Positions 1 through 7,418 of a stretch of 64,000 nucleotides of DNA are shown here, in pieces (positions within the stretch are counted from its first letter, which is position 1; each line of letters begins with the position of its first letter). Position numbers and translations under genes: made by a program. The DNA is from Actinomadura craniellae (GTDB lineage: Bacteria; Actinomycetota; Actinomycetes; Streptosporangiales; Streptosporangiaceae): the NCBI RefSeq assembly GCF_003289645.1, contig NZ_QLYX01000015.1, positions 1 through 64,000 on the forward strand, given 5' to 3'. A model generated the notes under the pieces. That model was not told the DNA's origin, made no database searches, and saw only the letters and a program-made list of their open reading frames with translations.

Positions 1-127
1 CCTGTCACCCGAGGAGTACGAGGAGGCGTACTACCGCACACTCCAAGATCAACCCGACACGGCTACCACCCAACCCGACCCCGTCCGAGCCAGGTAACCG
101 GAGTTCCGGGAAAACGGGGGAACCTCA
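1..127 (+). mobile_element. Right end of an IS3-family insertion sequence (left part outside window)
   Basis: The window opens inside a transposase reading frame that ends at 97. The following 30 bases finish in GGGAAAACGGGGGAACCTCA at 108-127. Read inward from the junction this gives TGAGGTTCCCCCG, the 5'-TGA start and pyrimidine run typical of IS3-family terminal inverted repeats. The reading frame of the truncated DUF222 gene resumes at base 128. The left inverted repeat and target duplication lie outside the window, so family and boundary rest on the protein tail and this one end. Confidence 0.6.
2..97 (+). CDS. IS3-family transposase OrfB, C-terminal 31 residues (partial)
   Basis: Only the last 31 codons are present, ending in TAA. 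They read LSPEEYEEAYYRTLQDQ and then a Thr/Pro-rich tail. The S-P-E-E-Y-E segment followed by an aromatic/basic stretch is the usual end of rve-type integrases of IS3 elements, just after the last catalytic glutamate region. The DDE residues themselves are upstream of the window. The frame stops 30 bases before the proposed inverted repeat, as is normal for these elements. Whether the transposase is intact cannot be judged. Confidence 0.55.
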   Translation: MSPEEYEEAYYRTLQDQPDTATTQPDPVRAR

Positions 128-1585
128 TTGCGGTTGACCAAGCGGGCGGCGGGTGGGGTGTTGGAGGATGCCTGGTTGCTGGTCGAGCGTCTGCCGGCGG
201 TGTGGCGGGCGTTACGGGCCGGGGCGATCGATGCCGCCCGGGCGAAGGTGATGGTCCATGAGACCCGGGCGCTGGCCGAGCCCTTCGCCCGGCGGGTGGC
301 CGCCCAGGTGTTGCCGCAGGCCCCGGAGCTGACCACCGGGCAGTTGGCCTACCGGCTGCGCCGCCTGGTGCTGGAAACCGACCCCGATGCCGCCAAGGAC
401 AACTACATCCTCAGGGTGGCCGAACGGCGGGTCGTAGCGGGTACCAATCCCGACGGCACCGCCTACCTGTCGGGATGCTCCCTGCCCGTGGGCCAGGCCG
501 CGGCCGCTTACGAGCGGGTGAACGCGATCGCCCGGGCGACCAAGCAGTCCGGTGATTCCCGGCCCATGGACCAGATCCGCACCGATGTCTACCTCGGCCT
601 GCTGGAGGGCACCTGGAACGGCCCCGGCCCCGTGCACCGGCGCGGGGTGATCGAGCTGACCGCCGACCTGCCCACCTTGTTGAACCTGGCCGACAACCCC
701 GCCGAGTTGCACGGGTGGGGGCCGGTCATCGCCGACATCGCCCGCCAGATCACCCACCAGGCCACCACCCAGCCCGCCGCCGGCAACACCGCCTGGGCGT
801 ACTCGATCACCGAACCCCGCACCGGCCGGCTGCTCTACCACGGCACCACCCGCCGCCGCCCCACCCACCTGTCACCTCCCGGCTCCGGTACCGCCGCCCA
901 TTCGAACTCCGCCACGGCCGGGCCCGCGACCGGAAACAGACCCGGTGCAGGGGATGAAGCCGGGGGCAAAGCTGTGGCGACGGGCCGGGCGGGGAGCGGA
1001 GCTGGGGGCGAGGGTTCCGGTGCAGGGGGCAGAGCCGGGGGTAAAGCCGTGGCGTTGGATCGGGCGGGGAGCGGAGCTGGGGGCCGGGCCACCGGAACAG
1101 GGGGCCGAGCCGAGAACAGAGCTTCGGTGAAGGACCAGGCAAAGAGCGGAACCGAAGGCCGGGACACCGGAACAGGCGGGGCCGTCCATCCGGTCACGGC
1201 CGCCGGACCTGGTAAGCGCGTGGCGCCATCCGAACGCGACCCTCGCCGCACCCTCACCGCCCGAGATCGTGCCTATGTCATAGCCCGTGACCGCACCTGC
1301 CGGGGCCCCGGATGCCGGGTTCCCGCCCGCCGCGCGGAGATCGACCACATCGTTCCCCACGCCGACGGTGGGCCGAGCACGCCGGACAACGCCGACGCCA
1401 AATGCGCCTACTGCCATGACCTCAAGGACGGCGGCTGGACCACCACCCGCACCCCGCGTGGTGTCACCGTCTGGACCAGCCCGCTGGGCCACACCTACAC
1501 CAAGCTCCCCGAACCCGTCACCCGCCCGGCCGACCTCACCCCCGCCGAACAGCGCCTCGCGACGAACCTCGACCAACTGCCCTGA
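128..1585 (+). pseudogene. 5'-truncated DUF222/HNH endonuclease-like gene (13E12-repeat family)
   Basis: The 485 residues begin inside the DUF222 domain (ERLPAVWRALRAGAIDAARA, residues about 20-40) and lack the usual N-terminal 70-100 residues. The missing part ends exactly at the IS3 junction, so the gene was probably cut by the insertion. DUF222 covers about residues 1-250. A Gly/Ala-rich linker with three 25-residue repeats follows (about 278-352). The C-terminal HNH fold is intact at about 388-430: two Cys pairs (CRGPGC and CAYC), an EIDHIVP core and a GGPSTPDN segment. Such proteins are very common in actinobacteria and their biological role is unsettled. The TTG at 128 could act as a start, but no ribosome-binding site precedes it. 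Confidence 0.75.
959..1183 (+). repeat. Three imperfect 75-bp tandem repeats coding a Gly/Ala linker
   Basis: Units start at 959, 1034 and 1109. The first two are nearly identical and begin GCCGGGGGYAAAGCYGTGGC. They encode AGGKAVATGRAGSGAGG and AGGKAVALDRAGSGAGG respectively, each followed by a GTGGR-like tail. The third unit is diverged. The repeats keep frame and lie between the DUF222 and HNH domains. Confidence 0.7.
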
Positions 1586-1696
1586 GGGTCTCCGCCGATG
1601 ATCTCGTGGCCGAGTTCGGACAACACGGTTCCAGGTACCACGGTCCGCTGACCGGAGCGGTCGTTCACCCGCGGCCGGTCCCCGGCTTGGGCGAGG

Positions 1697-2635
1697 CTAC
1701 GTTCCCTCGGACAGGGGGCCTGTGCCGGCGAAGCGCCGCATCAACCGGCCGAAGCGTTCCCATGCGCGGAGGTCATGGCCGTTGCCGAGGTCGTGCCAGA
1801 GGGGTTCAGCCGGGCGACCGCCTGGCACCTCGGGAGCCTCGGTGCCGACGGCCAGGCCCAGGGGGGCCGGCAGGCCCGTCCAGCGGGGTTCGGTGGTGAG
1901 GTCGGCCCGGCCGGGGACGGACTGGGCGAGCAGCGAGACCAGTGTGAACCTGCCGGCGACCCGGGCGGCGACGCCTGGCAAGTCGTCCGGGGGCGCCGCG
2001 GTGAGGAGGGTCACGGTCTCCTCGATGCCCGAGCCGACCCGGTCCACCCTGATGGTGCCGATCACCGTCCGGCCCACGAAGGTCAGCCAGGTGGGCAGCG
2101 GAGCCCGGTTCCGGCACAGGGCCGTGATCGTCTCCGTCCGCCAGGGCGTGCCGGCCGGTTCGGAGACGCCCCAGCCCGCCGGTCCGGCACCGGTGAGGCT
2201 CGCGCACAGCACTTCGGCGGCGCCGCCCAGGACGATGTCGTCGTCGGGCGGGTGGTGAACGGTCGCGTTCACCATAAGCAGGGTGACCGGAGGTTCCCCG
2301 GGGGCGGTGTAAACGGGAGAGCGGGGTGCGCCCTCGGCGTCGTCCCGAGGCGGGGCGAACATCTCGCCGTCCCAGTGCAGCACCGCGCCGGACAGCCCGT
2401 CGTAGTGGCCGCCGCCGGGGTCGCGGACCACCCAGCGCGTGCCGGGCCCGACGAGTGCCAGCCGCAGTGGCAGGGTGAGGCGGGACCGCGCCGGGGTGAG
2501 GACCTGCAGACCGCGCCCGGAGCCGGCGCACACCCGGATCGCGTCGGCCAGCCAGGTGGAACAGGAGACGACGGGTCGGTTCTGGACGACGACGGCCACC
2601 CGGTCACTGGTCAAGTCGAGACCGGGGTGCGTCAC
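1697..2635 (-). CDS. DUF6177 family protein, C-terminal half
   Basis: This 312-residue protein begins VTHPGLDLTSDRVAVVVQ at a GTG whose last bases overlap the TGA of the preceding gene (GTGA), so it is translationally coupled. From memory of the family, Streptomyces DUF6177 proteins carry this region (VVVQ.RPVV....WLADA..., then WVVRDPGGGHYDGLSGAVL) as the second half of a single polypeptide. Here it is a separate frame. The frame can be extended upstream to 2767, but that part is Gly/Arg-rich and lies inside the N-terminal half-gene, so the overlap start was preferred. No catalytic motif is visible. DUF6177 genes sit next to DUF6507 and polymorphic-toxin genes, as here, which suggests a role linked to their secretion or handling. 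Confidence 0.7.
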   Translation of the reverse strand: MTHPGLDLTSDRVAVVVQNRPVVSCSTWLADAIRVCAGSGRGLQVLTPARSRLTLPLRLALVGPGTRWVVRDPGGGHYDGLSGAVLHWDGEMFAPPRDDAEGAPRSPVYTAPGEPPVTLLMVNATVHHPPDDDIVLGGAAEVLCASLTGAGPAGWGVSEPAGTPWRTETITALCRNRAPLPTWLTFVGRTVIGTIRVDRVGSGIEETVTLLTAAPPDDLPGVAARVAGRFTLVSLLAQSVPGRADLTTEPRWTGLPAPLGLAVGTEAPEVPGGRPAEPLWHDLGNGHDLRAWERFGRLMRRFAGTGPLSEGT

Positions 2636-3009
2636 CGGAGGCTCCGCGCGTACGCCGGGTCGTCCATCCACACCGTCCCGCCGAGCCGGCGCACCAGTTC
2701 GGCCGCGAACCGCAGCGCCAGCGTCTCCGCCCCCGGCGCGGCGTGAGCCGCCCGGGCCTCCACCCACCAGACGGGCGGTGCCACATCCGCCACCTCGGGC
2801 CCCAGCAGCCGTTTGACCTCACCGTCCACCTGGACCAGCACGGGTACCTCGATCGACACCAGCAGCCGGTCATGGTCGTCGCACAACTGCAGCACCCCGC
2901 CGTCGGCGGCCTTCCCCACCCGGTACCCGGCCCCGGCCGCCACCAGCCCGGCCAGCACCGCGTCGAGATCGGGCTCGGCCTCCACCAGCGCCACGACGTC
3001 CCTGGTCAC
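2632..3009 (-). CDS. DUF6177 family protein, N-terminal half
   Basis: The product has 125 residues and begins VTRDVVALVEAEPDLDAVLA, which matches the usual DUF6177 start pattern (T-K-D-V-I-A-L). It continues through VLQLCDDHDRLLVSIEVPVL and PPVWWVEARA, both family hallmarks. The GTG at 3009 lies 2 bases after the stop of the immunity gene (3012-3014). A longer start at 3057 would overlap that gene by 46 bases and adds only Arg/Gly-rich residues. The frame ends at TGA 2632-2634, where the C-terminal half starts. In the fused homologues I recall, both halves form one chain, so this is either a natural split or an old frameshift rescued by a new start. Confidence 0.7.
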   Translation of the reverse strand: MTRDVVALVEAEPDLDAVLAGLVAAGAGYRVGKAADGGVLQLCDDHDRLLVSIEVPVLVQVDGEVKRLLGPEVADVAPPVWWVEARAAHAAPGAETLALRFAAELVRRLGGTVWMDDPAYARSLR

Positions 3010-3011
3010 CC

Positions 3012-3464
3012 CTACTGCCCCTCGGCCGCGGCCTCTTCGAGTTTCTGCCTCAGCCATTCTGGGATGTGCTCATCGTCGCGTGGGAAGTACTGGAGGTCGA
3101 GCGCGAAACTTCCGCTGGCGACCGGAAAGGGGAAAGGAGGTTCGTTGTCATAGTCAAAGTCGGCGCTGTATCGGGCTGGTCGTGTAATTATATAATGGAT
3201 AGAAAACCAGGTTCCCTTTCTCGTTTCGTACATTCCTGAGCGAAGATCTTGGGTGAGCTGCCAGGCGGAGTCTGGAGGGTTTAGTCTTTCCTGGGAGCCA
3301 TCCATTTTAGTTACCTCGAGGGACATCGTAGTGATGTCGATGAGTCCGTTGTATCTAAAATGAACCTCCTCCCAGTCGTTGGGAGCTGAGCCCAATAGGG
3401 CAGAGCCAATATTTTGCAGTATGGAATCCTGCTCCATAGGAGCGATTCGCTGTTTCTTGGCCAT
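3012..3464 (-). CDS. YezG-like (DUF600) immunity protein
   Basis: The 150-residue acidic protein carries NDWEEVHFRYNGLID early, a central TWFSIHYII strand and an FDYDNEP motif about 50 residues from the end. This is the layout of the YezG/DUF600 family, which neutralises LXG/YeeF-type toxins with an Endonuclea_NS_2 nuclease domain. It begins 20 bases downstream of the toxin stop codon, the expected place for a cognate immunity gene. Base composition is clearly AT-richer than in the neighbours (for example around 3180-3210), a common sign of recently exchanged toxin-immunity modules. The start ATG at 3464 has only a weak purine stretch upstream. Its partner is inferred to be the nuclease domain encoded just before it. 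Confidence 0.7.
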   Translation of the reverse strand: MAKKQRIAPMEQDSILQNIGSALLGSAPNDWEEVHFRYNGLIDITTMSLEVTKMDGSQERLNPPDSAWQLTQDLRSGMYETRKGTWFSIHYIITRPARYSADFDYDNEPPFPFPVASGSFALDLQYFPRDDEHIPEWLRQKLEEAAAEGQ

Positions 3465-3484
3465 TGGTATGCGCTTTCGGTAAT

Positions 3485-5611
3485 TTATCTCGCGAGGGGA
3501 GGTATGTTTGGGTAGATTATTGATTCCGCGGGTACGCCATTAATTGAGTAGTTTACTCGGAAGCCTGTGGGGGTGGTGAAGCCTGGTTTGTATATCACAT
3601 TGATCTCTACTTTGACTTTGGCGTTAGTGGGAGGTTTAAGCAGGTTATCCCACATCATCTCCATCTTTCGAAAGTTGGTTAGGTGGGTTGTGCCGGATAC
3701 TGCTTGGTTCAGGTTTCTAAGCATGGGTACCACATTGAGTCGTTCGCCGGCTCCCCAGTTTGCAGTACCGATAAGGTGGCCACCGTTCCAGGGCACGTTC
3801 TCGTAGAGTTCAACCTCGCCCGGCAGTGGGTCCCGCCCTTCCCGGGCACGGAATTCCTCAATGACGCGCTGGTTGTACTCGATGTACTCGTTCCTACCTT
3901 CCCAGCCGATTGGCGTCTGATCGGGGCCACGACGGTGGCTGTCGGAACCGGTGTGGATGAGCTCACCCTCGGCCCTGATCGTGCGCGCCTGGGAATCTGT
4001 CTCGTAGGTATATCGGTTATCGACATGGTAGGTGGTATTAGGCCGCGGCTGGCGGAGTTCGGGATTCCACATGTGCTCTCGCCCGGAACGGGTATGGATC
4101 TCGATGATCCTGCCCTGGCCGTCCGTGGTGAACGTGCCGCGGTGATTGCCGTTGACGTCGGTGACCTCATAGCGGGTGTTGCTGTCCAGTCTGACGCCCT
4201 CGCCGAAACGCGCGTTTGGTCGCGGGGCAAGAGGGTCGTCCTGCCCGATGGGCCGTTCCCTCGGCGGCGGTTCCGGCGGGCCGCCGCCTGTGTTGCGCGG
4301 TGGTTCTCCGCCACCGCTGCGGGGCAGCGGGATGTCGCCGATCCTGCTTCCACCGGCGGGTGGGGGATTGGTGTCGGGCGGATGGCCGGGGCCATCGAGT
4401 TCGTCGGGGCGGCGGGGGGCACCGGCCATTTCGGGGAGGCGGGGCGGGTCACCGGCGGGCGGGAGGTCGGGATGGCGCAGGTCGATCTCGTGGAGCCGGA
4501 GTTTGAGGTCGGCGGGGTCGAGCCGAGACTTCCCAACCTGGCCGAGGGTGTCGCCGATGCGGTAGTCGAACTGCTTGACCAGGTCGCCGACCTTGGGCAG
4601 CCGGGAGGTGCCCTTGAGCGCCAGGGCCAGCGGGTCGGCCGCGGTGCCCACGGCGTCGACGCCCTTGGCGAGCTTTCCCGCGGAACCGGCCTTGGTCTGC
4701 GGGATGATGCTGGTCAGGATGTTGTAGGCGGTGTTGCCGGAGGCGCGGGCCGGATCCTTTCCCCACTGGTTCCAGGCGACGAAGCCCTTGCCGAAGTCCC
4801 GCCACGCGCCGAAGACCCGGGGGCGAAGGCGGGGGTCCGTGAAGGCCAGCGTGCCGAAGTGCGTCAGCGGCAGGCCGAGCAGCATGATCTGCTTGTAGGC
4901 GTCGAACCAGGCTCCCGGGCCACCCCAGGCCAGGTCCCACAGGCCCTTGACGTCTCCCCACAGGCCGTCCACGAGGAAGCCCTTGAGCACCGAGCCGGCG
5001 CCGTTCCACAGGCTGCCGAGCAGGCCCGCGCCCGGCTGGTCCAGGGTGCCCCAGGGGCGTGCGGTGCCGGCCGGGATCATGGACAGGCCGTGGATGTTCC
5101 CGCCGGTGCGGGTACCGTCGCCGGGCACCCACCGGGTGCCGCCGTACAGGGCGTTGATCCGGTTGGCCGCCTTGCGCTCGGCCGCCTGGAAGGCGAGCAT
5201 CTGGTGATCGACGGCGCCGACCAGCCGGTTGTTCTCCGCGACCAGGGTGTCGTCGTCGCGCCAGTCGTCGGCGGCGTCGGCCCTGGCCTTGAAGGCGAAG
5301 GCCTGGGTGCGCAGTTCCAGCAGCCGGTTCTTGATCGGCCCGACCTCGGCCGCGTAGTCGCTCAGCGCCGCCGCGACCCGTTCGAGCTGGTCGGCGAAGG
5401 CGTCCGCCTTCGTCCGTACCGGAGCGGTCGCCGCGAACAGCCGCTGGGCCTCGGGTGCCCGGTAGTAAGCGGCCAGCCCCTGCCAGGTCGAGTGCACCGC
5501 GGCGCCGGTCCGCCGGATCCCGGCGGCGGTCTTCCGTAAGTCCGCCGCCTCGGACTCCACCGCGAGCGGGTGGACGGCGTCGAGCTGCGGGATCGCGCCG
5601 GGGTTGATCAC
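3485..5611 (-). CDS. Polymorphic toxin with C-terminal DNA/RNA non-specific nuclease domain
   Basis: The protein has 708 residues. Residues 1-160 are predicted alpha-helical with a W-x-G-like turn (STWQGLAAYY), resembling WXG100/LXG-type secretion heads. Residues 190-330 are hydrophobic and Trp/Gly-rich (GLWGDVKGLWDLAWGGPGAW). Residues about 390-460 form a Pro/Gly-rich linker. The C-terminal part from about 475 contains NTTYHVDNRYTYETD, NGGHLIGTANWGAGERLN and a final beta segment. These match the Endonuclea_NS_2 fold, with HLIG as the catalytic-histidine region. There is no signal peptide, consistent with type VII-like export. The GTG start overlaps the stop of the DUF6507 gene (GTGA). The linker and head are GC-rich, whereas the last 250 bases are AT-richer like the immunity gene, suggesting a swapped toxin tip. 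Confidence 0.75.
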   Translation of the reverse strand: MINPGAIPQLDAVHPLAVESEAADLRKTAAGIRRTGAAVHSTWQGLAAYYRAPEAQRLFAATAPVRTKADAFADQLERVAAALSDYAAEVGPIKNRLLELRTQAFAFKARADAADDWRDDDTLVAENNRLVGAVDHQMLAFQAAERKAANRINALYGGTRWVPGDGTRTGGNIHGLSMIPAGTARPWGTLDQPGAGLLGSLWNGAGSVLKGFLVDGLWGDVKGLWDLAWGGPGAWFDAYKQIMLLGLPLTHFGTLAFTDPRLRPRVFGAWRDFGKGFVAWNQWGKDPARASGNTAYNILTSIIPQTKAGSAGKLAKGVDAVGTAADPLALALKGTSRLPKVGDLVKQFDYRIGDTLGQVGKSRLDPADLKLRLHEIDLRHPDLPPAGDPPRLPEMAGAPRRPDELDGPGHPPDTNPPPAGGSRIGDIPLPRSGGGEPPRNTGGGPPEPPPRERPIGQDDPLAPRPNARFGEGVRLDSNTRYEVTDVNGNHRGTFTTDGQGRIIEIHTRSGREHMWNPELRQPRPNTTYHVDNRYTYETDSQARTIRAEGELIHTGSDSHRRGPDQTPIGWEGRNEYIEYNQRVIEEFRAREGRDPLPGEVELYENVPWNGGHLIGTANWGAGERLNVVPMLRNLNQAVSGTTHLTNFRKMEMMWDNLLKPPTNAKVKVEINVIYKPGFTTPTGFRVNYSINGVPAESIIYPNIPPLAR

Positions 5612-5931
5612 CGCCGCGGTTCCGGCGCGCGGGCCGCGTTGCGCTGGGCCTCGGCCGCCATTTCCAGGTCGCCCTGCAGGTACGCCTTGGTCGCGTTCAC
5701 CGCGCCCTGGACGCAGCGCGAGGTGCGCTGGGCGAGCCCCGTGAGGGTGGGGTGGTGGTGCTTGCCGAACCCAGCCAGCGCCTGGGCGACGATGGAGCTC
5801 CCGGACGCCTTGGCCGCGTACTCCATGCCGTAGCCGTACCTTTTGATCTGCCCTGGCAGCGGTTCGTACGCCGAGGCTGTCTTACGCAGTACTCCCTGAA
5901 CCCCGTAAGGCTCGATGTCCCACCCGGCCAC
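5608..5931 (-). CDS. DUF6507 family protein (small helical partner of the toxin)
   Basis: The 107 residues start MAGWDIEPYGVQGVLRKTAS and continue with RTSRCVQGAVNATKAYLQGD, the characteristic start (WDI...GV..VL.KT) and C-terminal helix (AV.AT..Y..GDLEMA) of DUF6507. The size and helical content resemble WXG100/ESAT-6-type secretion partners. GTG at 5931 is preceded by GGAGG with 7-base spacing, the strongest ribosome-binding site of the cassette. It is the first gene of the five-gene minus-strand operon and overlaps the toxin by 4 bases, so the two are probably made in fixed proportion. Confidence 0.7.
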   Translation of the reverse strand: MAGWDIEPYGVQGVLRKTASAYEPLPGQIKRYGYGMEYAAKASGSSIVAQALAGFGKHHHPTLTGLAQRTSRCVQGAVNATKAYLQGDLEMAAEAQRNAARAPEPRR

Positions 5932-6122
5932 CAGCTGACCTCCGTTTATGTCAGGGCATGTCGTGCAGATAGCGATATGTCCGACGAAGATGCTGACAGG
6001 GTGTCATGTGAGGCCGACATTTCTCATCCGGATCAGGTTCTGGTCATTTGGATAAGTTAATTTAGACAAACCAATATCGGGTGGTGGGAGAGTGTCGGAG
6101 CCGTCTGGCAGATTGCGCGGCC

Positions 6123-6770
6123 ATGGGATTGAACGTGGTCGTCGGGATGTTCGCGGAGACCGAGCCGGAGTCCGCCGAGTCGATGCGGGACGACCTCGAG
6201 CGCATCCGGGAACTGCTGGCGGCGCGCGGGTTGCCCGACTGGCGCGAGCCGGAACCCGGCCAGGGCGGGCGGGTCGGGCACGAGATGTGGGGCTACTCGG
6301 GGCTGCACCACCTGCGCCGGGTGGCCGTCCATCTGGCGGAGTCCGGAACTCTGCCGCCACCGCTCGGCGCGGATGGCCGGGCGTCGGAGGACCCTCTGCT
6401 CAGAGCCGCCTACGCGCGGGAGCCCCGGAGCGGGGGCTGCGTCGAGCACCTGATCCACCACTCCGACTGCGCGGGCTACTACGTCCCGGTGGAGTTCGAG
6501 CAGGTGATCGTCGACGAGGGGCTGACCGGCTGCCACCTCGGCTCTTCCCACCGCCTGCTGGAGGTTTGCCGCCGGGTGGCCGCGGCGCTGGATCTGCCCG
6601 CCGACCTCACCCCCGACTCCGAGGAGATCTTCGACGCGGCCGACGAGGAACCGGACGAGACCGCCCCGGACGGGTGGCGGCGGCACGGCATCGCCGCCCT
6701 CACCTGCATGCAGCTCATCGAGGCGGCCGAGCACTCCGTCGGCACCGGGGCGGCGATTGTCTTCTGCTGA
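6123..6770 (+). CDS. Conserved protein of unknown function (215 aa)
   Basis: The chosen ATG at 6123 gives MGLNVVVGMFAETEPESAES. A longer frame from 6081 adds residues unlike the family. Conserved-looking blocks are HHLRRVAVHL (about residue 61), HSDCAGYYVPVEFEQVI (about 114) and GCHLGSSHRLLEVCRR (about 136), ending in AIVFC. I recall proteins with these blocks across several bacterial phyla, all unnamed. No membrane segment or signal peptide is visible. The gene is convergent with the acetyltransferase gene, with only 12 bases between them. No function is proposed. Confidence 0.65.
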   Translation: MGLNVVVGMFAETEPESAESMRDDLERIRELLAARGLPDWREPEPGQGGRVGHEMWGYSGLHHLRRVAVHLAESGTLPPPLGADGRASEDPLLRAAYAREPRSGGCVEHLIHHSDCAGYYVPVEFEQVIVDEGLTGCHLGSSHRLLEVCRRVAAALDLPADLTPDSEEIFDAADEEPDETAPDGWRRHGIAALTCMQLIEAAEHSVGTGAAIVFC

Positions 6771-6782
6771 TCCCCGGGCCGT

Positions 6783-7286
6783 TCAGACGCCGAACGGGGC
6801 CGGGTAGCCGATGACCCCGGCGGGAACCGGGCGGTCGGGGTTCAGGGCGAGCGCCATCATGGCCTCGTCCGGGACGTCGAAGGGTGGCCTGATCCCGTAC
6901 CGGGAGGCGGGGCCGAACCCGAACCGGGGGTAGTACGCGGGGTGGCCGAGCACCAGCACGAGGTTCTCGCCCGCGGCCCGGGCGGCCCGCAGTGCGGCGC
7001 GGATCGCGGCCGAGCCCGCCCCCTTCCGCTGGTGCTCCGGCGGGACGGCGCAGGGGGCCAGGGCGAGCGCGGGCTCGTCACCGACCCGGCAGCGGGTGAG
7101 CAGCGCGTACCCGGCGACGGCGCCGCCGGCGGTCACGGCCACCTGGGCGAGACCGTCGATCCACGCCGGGTCGGCGCGCAGCGCGTCGACGAGATCGGCC
7201 TCCTCGGCGGTGGGGAAGGCACGCAGGACGACCTCGCGGACCGCGGCGGCGTCGGCGGAGGTCTCCGGCCGGGTATCCCAGTGCAC
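6783..7286 (-). CDS. GNAT-family N-acetyltransferase (YhbS-like)
   Basis: The 167-residue protein transfers an acetyl group from acetyl-CoA to an unknown acceptor. The acetyl-CoA loop is visible as EHQRKGAGSAAIRAAL (R/Q-x-x-G-x-G/A). The later segment LVLGHPAYYPRFGFGPAS is typical of the YhbS/COG3153 branch. The GTG start at 7286 is preceded by GAGGGAGAAATTC, a good ribosome-binding site. The same frame runs open far upstream on this strand, but that part is antisense to other genes and was left out. Confidence 0.8.
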   Translation of the reverse strand: MHWDTRPETSADAAAVREVVLRAFPTAEEADLVDALRADPAWIDGLAQVAVTAGGAVAGYALLTRCRVGDEPALALAPCAVPPEHQRKGAGSAAIRAALRAARAAGENLVLVLGHPAYYPRFGFGPASRYGIRPPFDVPDEAMMALALNPDRPVPAGVIGYPAPFGV

Positions 7287-7418
7287 GAATTTCTCCCTCG
7301 TTCTCGCCGGTCCGAGCATGGTAGGGCGGACTGGGGCCCGCCGCGGTGGGGAGGCGGATGGTTCAATGGCGCGAGGTGCCCGGACGGGCGCTCTCGACGA
7401 TGAAAAGAAGTGTTGCGC

